Positions 1 through 10,612 of a stretch of DNA of 64,000 bases are shown piece after piece. The translations under genes and the position numbers were made by a program. The notes under the pieces were generated by a model. That model ran no database searches. It was given only the letters and a program-made list of their open reading frames with translations, and had not been told where the DNA came from. Source of the DNA: Rhodoblastus acidophilus (lineage in GTDB: Bacteria; Pseudomonadota; Alphaproteobacteria; Rhizobiales; Beijerinckiaceae); NCBI RefSeq assembly GCF_900187365.1, contig NZ_FYDG01000003.1, positions 248,001-312,000 of the forward strand. The letters are read 5' to 3'. The stretch's first letter is position 1, and the number at the start of each line of letters is the position of its first letter.

Positions 1-625
1 CGACATAGGCCTCCTCGCGCTGCCAGTTCTGCACCAGTTCGAGCGTCATGCCGCCAAAGCCGGCGGCATAGCCGAGATAGGCCTGCGAGAACTGGTTCTT
101 CTTGTGCTCGCGGCGCTCCAGCACGCGCATGCCGAGCTGCTGCGTATAGAAGGCGATGGAGCGGTCGAGATCGGCGACGCGCAGCATGGCGTGCATCAGC
201 GCGAATTCGCCGGCGTCGAGTGTCGCATCCTCGGCGGCGGCTTTCTTGGCGGCGTAAAGCTCGGCCAGGGCTTCATCCACGCTCTTGCCGGCGTAGAAAT
301 TGGTGGCCTCGACGCCGATCTGCGCCAGCGCCTCCTGCGGCGCGGCGCCGACCTTGGCGACCAGCAGAACCTGGCAGTCGGCGATCATGCGATAGATGGT
401 CTGGCGCGGGTCCTCATCTTCGTTGAGGGCGTGCTCCGCGATGGCGCGCGCCGCGACGAGCCGCGCGCCCTGCGCATCCACGTCATAGACAGAGAAGACT
501 TCGGCATGGCCGAAATGCAGATCGACGCGCGCGCCTTCCTTGGTGGCGACGGCCACGCGCAACCGCAGGCCTGGCGCGGTCCCGGCTTTCGTTTCCGGTT
601 GGTGTTCGAGCACGGCGTCCAGCAT
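1..625 (-). CDS. NifX-type cofactor-binding domain fused to a glyoxalase/VOC domain (3' end beyond window)
   Basis: The reading frame starts at an ATG at 625 with a GAGG ribosome site 7 bases upstream and stays open to the window edge, so the C-terminus is missing. Residues ~20-120 resemble the NifX/NafY/NifB-C-terminal family that carries nitrogenase cofactor precursors (LRVAVATKEG, then DLHFGHAEVFSVYDV, then CQVLLVAKVG). After a linker of about 20 residues, residues ~140-208 read as a vicinal-oxygen-chelate (glyoxalase I) domain: HAMLRVADLDRSIAFY, LGMRVLERREH, GMTLELVQNW. A consensus sigma54 promoter lies just upstream and the gene diverges from vnfD, so co-expression with the V-nitrogenase is likely. 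A role in cofactor trafficking is inferred. The metal-binding VOC fold could chelate a metal or be an enzyme; the sequence does not decide. Confidence 0.8.
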   Translation of the reverse strand, partial: MLDAVLEHQPETKAGTAPGLRLRVAVATKEGARVDLHFGHAEVFSVYDVDAQGARLVAARAIAEHALNEDEDPRQTIYRMIADCQVLLVAKVGAAPQEALAQIGVEATNFYAGKSVDEALAELYAAKKAAAEDATLDAGEFALMHAMLRVADLDRSIAFYTQQLGMRVLERREHKKNQFSQAYLGYAAGFGGMTLELVQNWQREEAYV

Positions 626-658
626 GACTTACCTCGCTTGGGGATCGGTCACAGCAGT

Positions 659-675
659 TGCAACGACCGTGCCAA
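659..675 (-). promoter_or_regulatory. sigma54 (-24/-12) promoter of the NifX-VOC gene
   Basis: On the minus strand the sequence reads TTGGCAC-N5-TTGCA, an exact match to the sigma54 consensus, with GG and GC separated by 10 bases. The predicted transcription start is near 648, giving a leader of about 23 bases before the ATG at 625. Confidence 0.85.
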
Positions 676-727
676 GAATAATTTGCTGGGATTCGCTGTG
701 TTCTGGGGCGTGTATTCCGTTGTTGCG

Positions 728-751
728 TACAGAATGAAAGAAATTCGTACC
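728..751. promoter_or_regulatory. Paired GTAC half-sites, possible enhancer-binding site between divergent promoters
   Basis: GTAC occurs at 728-731 and again at 748-751, 20 bp apart (two helical turns), midway between the two divergent sigma54 promoters. VnfA of Azotobacter is reported to recognise paired GTAC half-sites, but with a 6-base spacer. The wider spacing here makes the assignment tentative. Confidence 0.3.
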
Positions 752-901
752 GATCTGTGCGCCAGCCGTTCCTGACGGAAATGTCGTCAGCCTCTGGATT
801 CTTACGCTCGCGAACGAACGCGCGGTCGGGGCTCAACTGGGCTGCTGGGGTGAAAACAATTTAAATAATTGAAAAACAAAACAAAAGATAGATAAGGCTC
901 T

Positions 902-923
902 GTCAAGCTATGTAACTTGACTA
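902..923. promoter_or_regulatory. Operator-like inverted repeat upstream of the vnfD promoter
   Basis: GTCAAG (902-907) and CTTGAC (916-921) form a perfect inverted repeat with an 8-base spacer. The overlapping stretch TATGTAACTTGACTA (909-923) recurs with 13 of 15 identities at 11838-11852, in the promoter region of the minus-strand metal operon. It ends about 15 bases before the -24 box of the vnfD promoter. A shared transcription factor site is inferred; no known factor is assigned. Confidence 0.45.
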
Positions 924-937
924 AAGCGCGAACGACT

Positions 938-952
938 TGGCACGCTTCCTGC
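938..952 (+). promoter_or_regulatory. sigma54 (-24/-12) promoter of vnfDGK
   Basis: TGGCAC-N5-CTGC, with GG (939-940) and GC (951-952) separated by exactly 10 bases. The predicted start of transcription is near 963, leaving a leader of about 90 bases before vnfD. sigma54 dependence is the rule for vnf operons, driven by the enhancer-binding protein VnfA. Confidence 0.75.
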
Positions 953-1051
953 GATCATAGGTTCCGACGGCGCCGGAGCCAGTCCGACCCAATCCGGGCG
1001 CCGCACCCAGGACAAGTGAATTTTCAAGCTCGCACCTCGTGAGGAGGATAG

Positions 1052-4311
<3,260 letters not shown>

Positions 4312-4393
4312 GAATGGTTCGCACAGGCGCGTGATGATCTTCCGAGCCTGTGCCCACATGGCGCGTCGCCGTTCCAACCGTCGCGCTGTGACT

Positions 4394-4457
4394 CCCTCTC
4401 CCCGCATAGCCCGTTGTAAGACGGGCGTCCTAACGGACGCCCTATGCGGGGAGAGGG
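4394..4457. repeat. Palindromic repeat, copy 1 (CCCTCTCCCCG family)
   Basis: CCCTCTCCCCGCATAG (4394-4409) pairs perfectly with 4442-4457. Inside it a GGCGTCC/GGACGCC hairpin with a TAAC loop is nested. A related element lies at 6000-6088, and a minimal one at 38018-38043. It follows vnfK, so it may also limit read-through into the next gene. Confidence 0.75.
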
Positions 4458-4489
4458 GAACAAGCGCCGCGCTTCATTGAGGTTCGATC

Positions 4490-5386
4490 ATGGGATTCAC
4501 GTCAAAACTCTTCGCCAACCCGGATTTCGGCTGGTCGAACAAGGTGCGCCCGCCCGAACACCGCCAGATCGAACTCTACACCAAGCCGCGCCTGCTCACG
4601 TTCGACGAGCCGCCCTTGCCGGAGGAGGCGCCGCTGGAGCGCATCGCGGCGGTCGCCCGCGCCGCCATCGTGTTCGAGGCGACGCTAGACGGTCTCTATC
4701 CGACGGATCTCTCCCTCACCTCCTGGGCGCGCGCGAAAGATCTGCCGAAAACCACACCGCTGGAAAAGGTCGTCGTTCAGCTGCATCGCGTCACGCGCCT
4801 GCTCCGGCTGATCGCCTTTCACCCGCACGGCCAGGTGGAGATGCGCAATGGCGTGATCTGCATGGGCGGCGTGATCGGCAAGGAAGTTTATTATTTCGAC
4901 ATCACCAGCGCCGGCCTCGACCTGATCGAGACCATGGTCGCCTACTGGTTCTTCGCCCGCGACAGCGTTTATCCCGAGGCCTATGTCGAATGGGTCTTCG
5001 CCGAAATGTTCTTCGATCTCGGCGGCGAAATCCGGCGCTATTCCGACGAGGGTCGCACCCTCTACCAGTTCCGGCGCCAGGGCGATTTCAACCGCCATTT
5101 CCGCTTCGACTGCGACAATCCGAAATCGACCTTCGAGGCCGATCACGTCCGCATCGACATCCCCGCGCCCTATCGCGACAGCGCGCGCTACGCCATCGAT
5201 TTCTACGCCGTGCTGCATGACGTGCTGCACATCATTCCGGTTGAGGCGCTGAAGGACGGCAAGATCGCCAACGCCGACCTGCCGAAATGGGAAGCGCGCG
5301 TGCGAAAAGATCCCATGTCGCTGCCGGCGGCGTTCCGGCAAAAATTCGGGCGACTGAAGCCCAGTATCAACCAGCCGATGACGTGA
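4490..5386 (+). CDS. Unrecognised 298-residue protein in the vnf operon
   Basis: I do not recognise this family. The protein appears soluble, with no signal peptide or membrane segment, and is rich in aromatic and acidic residues (KEVYYFDITSAGLDLIE, VEWVFAEMFFDLGGEI, YAVLHDVLHIIPVEAL). No cofactor motif stands out; there is only one cysteine in the long central stretch (FRFDCDNP). It lies 178 bases after vnfK on the same strand, beyond a palindromic repeat, and before a NifX-like gene. This is the position occupied by accessory genes such as anfO/anfR in Fe-only clusters. A role in VFe assembly is inferred from context alone. The ATG at 4490 is preceded by a weak GAGG. Confidence 0.75.
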   Translation: MGFTSKLFANPDFGWSNKVRPPEHRQIELYTKPRLLTFDEPPLPEEAPLERIAAVARAAIVFEATLDGLYPTDLSLTSWARAKDLPKTTPLEKVVVQLHRVTRLLRLIAFHPHGQVEMRNGVICMGGVIGKEVYYFDITSAGLDLIETMVAYWFFARDSVYPEAYVEWVFAEMFFDLGGEIRRYSDEGRTLYQFRRQGDFNRHFRFDCDNPKSTFEADHVRIDIPAPYRDSARYAIDFYAVLHDVLHIIPVEALKDGKIANADLPKWEARVRKDPMSLPAAFRQKFGRLKPSINQPMT

Positions 5387-5502
5387 GCGTGTTCGGTGAA
5401 CCCGCGTTCAACGAACAGGCTCACGTTTTTTGCTCGACGCGTTTTCTTCACGCGAACCGCAATCCGCTTCGCTTGAAAACGCTTTGACAAGGAGATCGAC
5501 AC

Positions 5503-5988
5503 ATGGACAGCCCGCATCTGCGCATCGCCATCACCACGGACAGCCTGACCAATCTCGACGCGCCATTCGTCGCGGCGAAAAATTTCGTCGTCTATGACGT
5601 CTCCGCCGACGAGTCCGAATTCATCGACGCGCTGCAATTCGTCCGCCGCGCCAAGGGCAAGGCGGCCGGCGGGGGCCGCGAGGCCAATGGCGGCCGCTGC
5701 GTGATGGAGGACATGGAGAACGACGACGGCACGGGCCACGATCCCTTGACCGAGCGCGTCGATGCGCTCGACGGCGTGTCGATCCTGTTCACCATGGGCC
5801 TGTCGGATCTCGCCGCCGTGCGCGTGCAGCAGTTAAAAGTTTTCCCGGTGAAGTCGGAGCGCCACCGCGCCATCGACGACGTCATCGCGCAGGTGCAAGC
5901 GATGCTGGCGGGCGTTCAGCCGCTGTGGATGCGCCGCGCCATCGCCCGCCGCACCGGCGCGGAACTGGCCGAGCAATACGCGTATTAA
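5503..5988 (+). CDS. NifX-family nitrogenase cofactor-binding protein (VnfX-like)
   Basis: 161 residues. The opening LRIAITTDSLTNLDAPFVAAKNFVVYDVSAD and the late PLWMRRAI match the NifX/NafY pattern (beta-strand entry, cofactor pocket, then a conserved PPWLR-like tail). NifX-type proteins hold FeMo-co/FeV-co precursors during transfer to the apo-enzyme. A central insert rich in Gly and Asp (GGGREANGGRC, DDGTGHDP) is unusual for the family. The ATG has an AAGGAG ribosome site. The second NifX-type domain in this island sits in the divergent gene at the left edge, so two carriers serve one enzyme here. Confidence 0.8.
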   Translation: MDSPHLRIAITTDSLTNLDAPFVAAKNFVVYDVSADESEFIDALQFVRRAKGKAAGGGREANGGRCVMEDMENDDGTGHDPLTERVDALDGVSILFTMGLSDLAAVRVQQLKVFPVKSERHRAIDDVIAQVQAMLAGVQPLWMRRAIARRTGAELAEQYAY

Positions 5989-5999
5989 GGGGCCTAACT

Positions 6000-6088
6000 C
6001 CCTCTCCCCGAACGCAAATCGGGTGTTCCCGATTTGCGCATCCCAAGTGACGAAGTCGGCGACAGCCGACTTCGTTGCGGGGAGAGGG
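6000..6088. repeat. Palindromic repeat, copy 2 (CCCTCTCCCCG family, three-way junction)
   Basis: CCCTCTCCCCG (6000-6010) pairs with 6078-6088. Two perfect 11-bp hairpins sit inside: CGCAAATCGGG (6013-6023) with 6028-6038, and ACGAAGTCGGC (6050-6060) with 6065-6075. The result is a cloverleaf-like fold. It lies between two convergent genes, where it could also act as a transcription stop, although no T-run is present. Confidence 0.75.
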
Positions 6089-6106
6089 AACAGATTCGTC
6101 CCGACC

Positions 6107-6655
6107 TCACAGACGCCGGACAAATTCCGCAGGATCTGGGTTCGGCAGCGGCGGATAGGGCTTGGCGGCGGTTCCAACATAAAGGAACCCGACGATGCGG
6201 TCGCGCGGCCCCAGGCCGAGCAGACCCGGAAGATTGTCGTCATGCATCGGCCAGCCCGAGCGCCACACGCCCGCGAACCCTTGCGCGAACGCCGCCATCT
6301 GCATCGCCATCACGGCGCAGCCGGCGGCCAACTGCTGGTCGAACAGCGGCGCCAGCTTGCTCTCCCGCGCCCGCGCCGCCACCACGATCACCAGCGGCGC
6401 GCGTAGCGGCATTTTCGGCGCCCGCTCGATGTCTTCCTGCGGGCGCCCGGAGGCCTGCGCCGCCTGCCGCATCAGCGCGCCCAGCCGTTCGCGGCCCTCG
6501 CCTTCGGCGATCAGAAACGCGAACGGCTTCAGATTGAGAAAATCCGGGACGCGAAGCGCCGCGCGCAAGATCACGTCCAATTGCTCGGCGTCGGGTCCAG
6601 GCTCCTGCAAGGCGTGCATCGACTGGCGGGTCAGCAGAAGTTTTAAGGCGTCCAT
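6107..6655 (-). CDS. Nitroreductase-family flavoprotein (YdjA-like)
   Basis: 182 residues, close to YdjA (~183). FMN-dependent nitroreductase fold: TRQSMHALQEPGPD near the start (the S/R flavin-phosphate region), RVPDFLNLKPFAFLIAEG, and GLGPRDRIVGFLYVGT toward the end. The start at 6655 (MDALKLLL) was chosen because an earlier in-frame codon would overlap the upstream ABC ATPase gene. It is the last gene of the overlapping minus-strand operon, 1 base after the ATPase stop. It may supply reducing power for a metal or cofactor step; this is inferred from context. Confidence 0.85.
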   Translation of the reverse strand: MDALKLLLTRQSMHALQEPGPDAEQLDVILRAALRVPDFLNLKPFAFLIAEGEGRERLGALMRQAAQASGRPQEDIERAPKMPLRAPLVIVVAARARESKLAPLFDQQLAAGCAVMAMQMAAFAQGFAGVWRSGWPMHDDNLPGLLGLGPRDRIVGFLYVGTAAKPYPPLPNPDPAEFVRRL

Positions 6656-6656
6656 T

Positions 6657-7655
6657 TCAAATCCCGAAAGAGGGCAGGGCGTCCAGCCGCGCGCCATGGC
6701 GCAGCTGTTCGCGCAATTCGCTCATGAGACGGTCGTAACGCTCCAATGTGGCGAGATGCGCGCGCTCGGCCTCGGTCGTCTCGATCACCTCGGACACGGC
6801 GCCGGCGGCGATCACGATGCGCCGATGCGCGTAAAGCGCGAGAATCGGATCATGGGTCGATATCAGCACGATCTTGTCGCTGGCCACCAGCAGGTCAAGC
6901 GCCTGGCGCCGGTTAATGCCGGCGTTCTCGATCTCGTCGATCAGCACGATGGGCGAGGAGGAGAGCAGGGCGACGTCGGCGATCATCAGCGCGCGGCTCT
7001 GCCCGCCCGAAAGTTGCGTCAGCGAGGTCGTCGCCGAAAATTTTTCGCCCGCCAGCTCGTTGGCGCAGGCGATCACCTGCGCCGCCGCCTGTTCCGGGTC
7101 GTCGATGGCGCGACATTCCGCGTGCATTTCGACGAAATCGCCGACGGTGAGATCGACCACGAAATTCATGTTCTGCGACAGTTGCGCCACCAGCTTGCCG
7201 CTCGCCGCCCAGCGCCGCGCCGGCTCGGGAATTTCGCCGTCGATCAGGATGCGCCGCCCGGACGGCGTGTCGCCCTGCGCCAGACATTCGATGTCGCCGA
7301 GCAGACGGCTTTTGCCCGATCCGGTCGGCCCGACCACGCTGACGATCGCGCCGGGCCGCAGCTCCAGATCGAGCTGTTCCGCGCGGCCGTTCTTGTCGCG
7401 GCCGCCGAGAATGCGCAGCGAATGAACGCCGACGACTGGCGCGCGCAAAGAGTCCGCCTGCATCACCAGCGCGCGCAAATGCGCCTCCAATTCGACCCGC
7501 GAAAACTTCAGCCGGTCGAGATCGTCGGAGCCGAGGGTTGCAAGCCATTCGGCCAGCGACAGATCGGGTTTCGGCGTCGGGCCGATCAGCGCGGCGAAGG
7601 CGGGGTTGAGCCGCTGCGCCTCATCAAGCCGCAGCGACAGCGGATGCGCGCTCAT
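6657..7655 (-). CDS. Membrane-independent ABC-type ATPase
   Basis: 332 residues with one ABC nucleotide-binding domain: Walker A GPTGSGKS, signature LSGGQSRA, Walker B VLIDEIENAG, switch His in STHDP. A helical N-terminal extension of about 90 residues precedes the cassette, which is unusual for an importer subunit. No permease gene is in the operon. The ATG at 7655 overlaps the stop of the GTPase gene (ATGA), so the two are translationally coupled. The extra Glu after Walker B (DEIE) and the missing membrane partner suggest a soluble ATP-driven machine rather than a transporter, but use of a permease encoded elsewhere cannot be excluded. Confidence 0.85.
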   Translation of the reverse strand: MSAHPLSLRLDEAQRLNPAFAALIGPTPKPDLSLAEWLATLGSDDLDRLKFSRVELEAHLRALVMQADSLRAPVVGVHSLRILGGRDKNGRAEQLDLELRPGAIVSVVGPTGSGKSRLLGDIECLAQGDTPSGRRILIDGEIPEPARRWAASGKLVAQLSQNMNFVVDLTVGDFVEMHAECRAIDDPEQAAAQVIACANELAGEKFSATTSLTQLSGGQSRALMIADVALLSSSPIVLIDEIENAGINRRQALDLLVASDKIVLISTHDPILALYAHRRIVIAAGAVSEVIETTEAERAHLATLERYDRLMSELREQLRHGARLDALPSFGI

Positions 7656-8350
7656 GCCGCCGCCTCGGGAAAGCGCATCTTGCGCACATTGCCGCGCTGG
7701 TGGTTCTCGCCGATGCAGGTCTCGCCGATGCAATAGGAGCAGATCGCCGAGGGCATCGGAAACCGCAGCCGCCGCCCCTCCAAAGTGTCGAGATCGGGGG
7801 CGCCGCGCATGTGGAACGCCAGCTCGCCCGAACCTTGCCCGGTCAGCCCATTGAAGGCGACGATCTGCGCCTGCGGGTTGGCCCGCCAGACATTGTGGGC
7901 GAATACTTCGCGCTCGGCCTGCGAGACGATGTCGCCCTTGGTGATCGCCACCACATCGGCCATTTTCAGCATCGGCCCAATTTTCTTCGGCGTATGCACG
8001 CCCGACAGATTGTCCACCACGCACACCGCCAGCGCGCCCTGCACATGCGGCGAACAGCGGTTGCACAGGCCGGCGCTTTCCGCGATCAGCAGGTCGGCGC
8101 CCAAGCCCTCGGCCCATTGCAGGCAATCGTCGATGTTGGAGACGAAATAATGGTCGGGGCACACCGACCCCGCCAGCCCCGCCGCGACGGGCACGCCGGC
8201 GCGGCGATAGAGCAGGTCGTCGTCGGTGGAGAGGCAGTCGAACTTGACCACCGCCAGCTTCTGCCCCGCTTCGCGCAGGGTTTTGGCGGTCTTCACGATC
8301 AGCGAGGTTTTTCCGACCGAGGGCGGACCGGCGACGGTGATCACGCGCAT
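7652..8350 (-). CDS. HypB/UreG/CobW-like metallochaperone GTPase, cysteine-rich
   Basis: 232 residues. SIMIBI-class GTPase: P-loop GPPSVGKTS at 8-16, a switch region VVKFDCLSTDDD, and a base-specificity motif TKGD. Relatives deliver nickel to hydrogenase or urease, or cobalt/zinc elsewhere. Cysteines cluster in two likely metal sites: AGLCNRCSPH mid-protein and CSYCIGETC near the C-terminus. The ATG at 8350 overlaps the end of the preceding gene by 10 bases. In this operon, next to vnf, it is a candidate for loading a metal onto a protein or cofactor. The metal is unknown. Confidence 0.85.
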   Translation of the reverse strand: MRVITVAGPPSVGKTSLIVKTAKTLREAGQKLAVVKFDCLSTDDDLLYRRAGVPVAAGLAGSVCPDHYFVSNIDDCLQWAEGLGADLLIAESAGLCNRCSPHVQGALAVCVVDNLSGVHTPKKIGPMLKMADVVAITKGDIVSQAEREVFAHNVWRANPQAQIVAFNGLTGQGSGELAFHMRGAPDLDTLEGRRLRFPMPSAICSYCIGETCIGENHQRGNVRKMRFPEAAA

Positions 8351-9414
8351 GAAACCTCTCCCATGTCGAGGCGCTCGGTCGCGGCGTGGAACAGCGCGCA
8401 CAGGCGCTTGATCTCGGCGGCGGCGCTGCGGGCGCGCAAAAAGTCCCACCCCGGCCAGGCCAGCCGCGCCTGATCCGGCAGCCCGGCGGCGCCCGGCGCC
8501 AGCGAGGGGTAGCGGTTGTGATCGAGCCAGCGCGCGGTCGCGGGCGCGAAGAAATAATCGGCCAAAGGCGTGAGCCGTTCGCGGTGCGCGGCTTGCGCCG
8601 TCAGCCAGAGCGGGAAGGCCAGCGCGCCCTCGCGCGGCCACACCACTTCGGCGCGGTCGCGGCGCGGGCACAGGTCGGCCAGCGACCACGGCAGAACATA
8701 GATCGCGGCCAGCGAATTGGGCGTGCCCGCCAGCCGGGGCATTTGCGCCGAATGGGTCAGCCCCGCCAGATTGTCCAGCATGGCGCGCAACAGCCGGTCG
8801 CCGAGCAGGCGGGCGATGGCGACGAGAAAGAACTGGTTGAACGCCCGCCAATGCCGCGCGCCGTCGGGACGCCAGCCGGACAGAGCGATCTCGCCGCGAT
8901 AGACGGGATCGGCGAGATCAGCCCAGCTTTGCGGAATTTTTCGCGATCCCAACCGCGCCCGGTCCACCAGCAGCACGAAAGGCGCGACGGCGTAAACGCC
9001 CATCCAACCCTTGGGGTCGATCAGACCGGCCTGTTCAAACGCGTCGGCGAAGCCGGAAGGCTGCGGCGCCACAAAAGCCCCGGTCTCGACGTGGCGGGCG
9101 TGAAACGCGCGGTTGAACGCGTTGCCATGCTCGCTCGACGCCAGCAGTTTGGGAAAATCCTCGATGTCGCGGATGTAGCGCAGCCGCTCCATCGGCGTGC
9201 GCCCGCCATGGCCCATGGGCATGCAGCATTTCAGCCGCTCGGCGCCCTTGAACTGGCGTTCGCGCAGCAGATCGGCGAGTTCGTCGCGCATCCGCATCCG
9301 CAACGGCGCGGGGCAGGAGCCGAGAAAATCCCAGCCGCGCGCCACGGCGCGGGGCGCGGCGGCGTCGCCAAAGGCGCGCGGCGGCCGCGTCGTCGCCAGC
9401 GGGATCGAAATCAT
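8341..9414 (-). CDS. Binding-protein-fold protein without signal peptide (ABC solute-binding-like)
   Basis: 357 residues. Parts read like a type-2 periplasmic binding protein of the iron/polyamine class (PQSWADLADPVYRGEIALSG, VVWPREGALAFPLWLTAQAAH, PLADYFFAPATARWLDHNRYPS). The N-terminus (MISIPLATTRPPRAF) has no signal peptide or lipobox, so it should stay in the cytoplasm. A conserved-looking KCCMPMGHGG stretch at ~82-91 could bind metal. The start at 9414 overlaps the stop of the ATP-grasp gene (ATGA). No permease is encoded nearby. I infer a cytosolic metal- or ligand-holding role, paired with the soluble ATPase two genes downstream. Confidence 0.75.
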   Translation of the reverse strand: MISIPLATTRPPRAFGDAAAPRAVARGWDFLGSCPAPLRMRMRDELADLLRERQFKGAERLKCCMPMGHGGRTPMERLRYIRDIEDFPKLLASSEHGNAFNRAFHARHVETGAFVAPQPSGFADAFEQAGLIDPKGWMGVYAVAPFVLLVDRARLGSRKIPQSWADLADPVYRGEIALSGWRPDGARHWRAFNQFFLVAIARLLGDRLLRAMLDNLAGLTHSAQMPRLAGTPNSLAAIYVLPWSLADLCPRRDRAEVVWPREGALAFPLWLTAQAAHRERLTPLADYFFAPATARWLDHNRYPSLAPGAAGLPDQARLAWPGWDFLRARSAAAEIKRLCALFHAATERLDMGEVSCA

Positions 9415-10436
9415 CGCACCCATTTGCGCGTCTCCACGGCGCGCCAGTGCCGGCGCAGCGAATATTCGACGATATGGCCGAGCAGGTCGGCCTGGGTCAG
9501 GCCCTTGCGCGATGCGGCGAGGCAGATGGCCCCGCTGCGCCCGATGTGGCAGCAGATGTTGAATTCGAGGAACACCCGCCGTCCCGTTTTCTCGTCGAAA
9601 CGGTAATCGAGCCGCAGATAGTCGATCGGCCCCGCCGCCGCCCACAGTTTGCGCGCGTCCTCGGCGAAGGCGCCGTAATGCGCGCCGGCGTCGTAGAGCG
9701 CATAGCCGAGCGGGTCGTCGCGCTTCAAATCCTCGGTGATGATCTCGCCGGCGCGGTCGGAGCAGGGCCGCACAAGATCGAGGATCACGGGATCGTCGGC
9801 GCCGATCACCGGCAGGGTCACGTCCACGCCCGGCGCATAACGCTCCACCAGCACAGCCATGCCGCGTGCGAAAAGCTTTTCGGCGGCTTTTTTCGCGCCG
9901 GCCCAATCGTCCTGAATCGAATCCTCGGACACGCCCTCGGAGGCCGCGCCAAACCGGTTTTTCACAAAATAGGGTCCGGCGAAGGGCGGCGCCGCGAAAT
10001 CCTCGGCGCGCGAAAAAATCGCGCCCTCGCTGACCGGCAGCCCCAGCGAGCGGACGAAATGCTTGGTCATCCACTTGTCTTCGGCGAGGGCGCGAATGTT
10101 CGGCTTGGCGCCGATCATCGGCAGATGCAGAAATTCGCAGGTGGCGGCGACGAACACTTCGGGATTGTCGATGGCCATGCGGTTGTAGAGCGAAAAGACG
10201 AGATCGGCGTCCTGGGCCTCGGTCAGCAGCGCGCGGCATTGGTTGGAGGTGGTCACGCCATAGCCGAGATCGCGCAGGGCGTGAAAGATGCGGTGGTAAT
10301 AGGCGGGGTAGCCGCCGTCGCCGGGATAGCTGGCCACGGCGTAATCCGGCGCCATCGGCGCGGAGCGAGCCAGGAACAGGATGCGCGTCGCCTGGGGATT
10401 GGCGGGCCGCAGCAGTTTTTGCGTCAGGTCGGTCAT
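9411..10436 (-). CDS. ATP-grasp ligase, D-Ala-D-Ala ligase-like
   Basis: 341 residues. ATP-grasp fold: a Rossmann-like N-terminal part (ATRILFLARSAPMAPDYAV), lid and nucleotide-binding segments (GPYFVKNRFGAASEGVSEDS, AVLVERYAPGVDVTLPVIG), and a metal-binding VFLEFNICCHIG near the end, which corresponds to ExN of D-Ala-D-Ala ligases. Such enzymes form amide or peptide bonds through acyl-phosphates. The start at 10436 (MTDLTQ) is preceded by AAGGAAG; an in-frame ATG 15 bases earlier lacks this. It directly follows a possible 25-residue peptide gene. The substrate is unknown; a small metal ligand or a peptide is possible. Confidence 0.8.
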   Translation of the reverse strand: MTDLTQKLLRPANPQATRILFLARSAPMAPDYAVASYPGDGGYPAYYHRIFHALRDLGYGVTTSNQCRALLTEAQDADLVFSLYNRMAIDNPEVFVAATCEFLHLPMIGAKPNIRALAEDKWMTKHFVRSLGLPVSEGAIFSRAEDFAAPPFAGPYFVKNRFGAASEGVSEDSIQDDWAGAKKAAEKLFARGMAVLVERYAPGVDVTLPVIGADDPVILDLVRPCSDRAGEIITEDLKRDDPLGYALYDAGAHYGAFAEDARKLWAAAGPIDYLRLDYRFDEKTGRRVFLEFNICCHIGRSGAICLAASRKGLTQADLLGHIVEYSLRRHWRAVETRKWVR

Positions 10437-10447
10437 CGCGGCTTCCT

Positions 10448-10525
10448 TCACGCGCGGTCGCGGCGCGGCGCAGGCGTCGGGTTGGGCGGGACGATGCGGG
10501 CGTGGACGAGCGGATCTGAAGGCAT
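10448..10525 (-). CDS. Possible 25-residue peptide upstream of the ATP-grasp gene
   Basis: An ATG at 10525 has an AGAGGA ribosome site 7 bases upstream and reads 25 codons to a TGA at 10448, 11 bases before the ATP-grasp start. The peptide starts MPSDPLVHARIVPPNP and ends in an Arg-rich tail (PRRDRA). A peptide next to an ATP-grasp ligase could be a precursor, but it could equally be a leader that couples translation. No homology is known to me. Confidence 0.4.
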   Translation of the reverse strand: MPSDPLVHARIVPPNPTPAPRRDRA

Positions 10526-10538
10526 GACGGTATCCTCT

Positions 10539-10557
10539 CGCCGCAACGGGTGCGGCG
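10539..10557 (-). promoter_or_regulatory. Intercistronic hairpin before the peptide/ATP-grasp genes
   Basis: CGCCGCA (10539-10545) pairs with TGCGGCG (10551-10557) around a 5-base loop, directly upstream of the ribosome site of the possible peptide gene. It may process or attenuate the operon message after the DUF364 gene. Confidence 0.45.
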
Positions 10558-10612
10558 ATTGCCAGGGGAACGGCTCATGCCGTGTCGGACGCCGGGGCGT
10601 CGGGGCGAGCAG

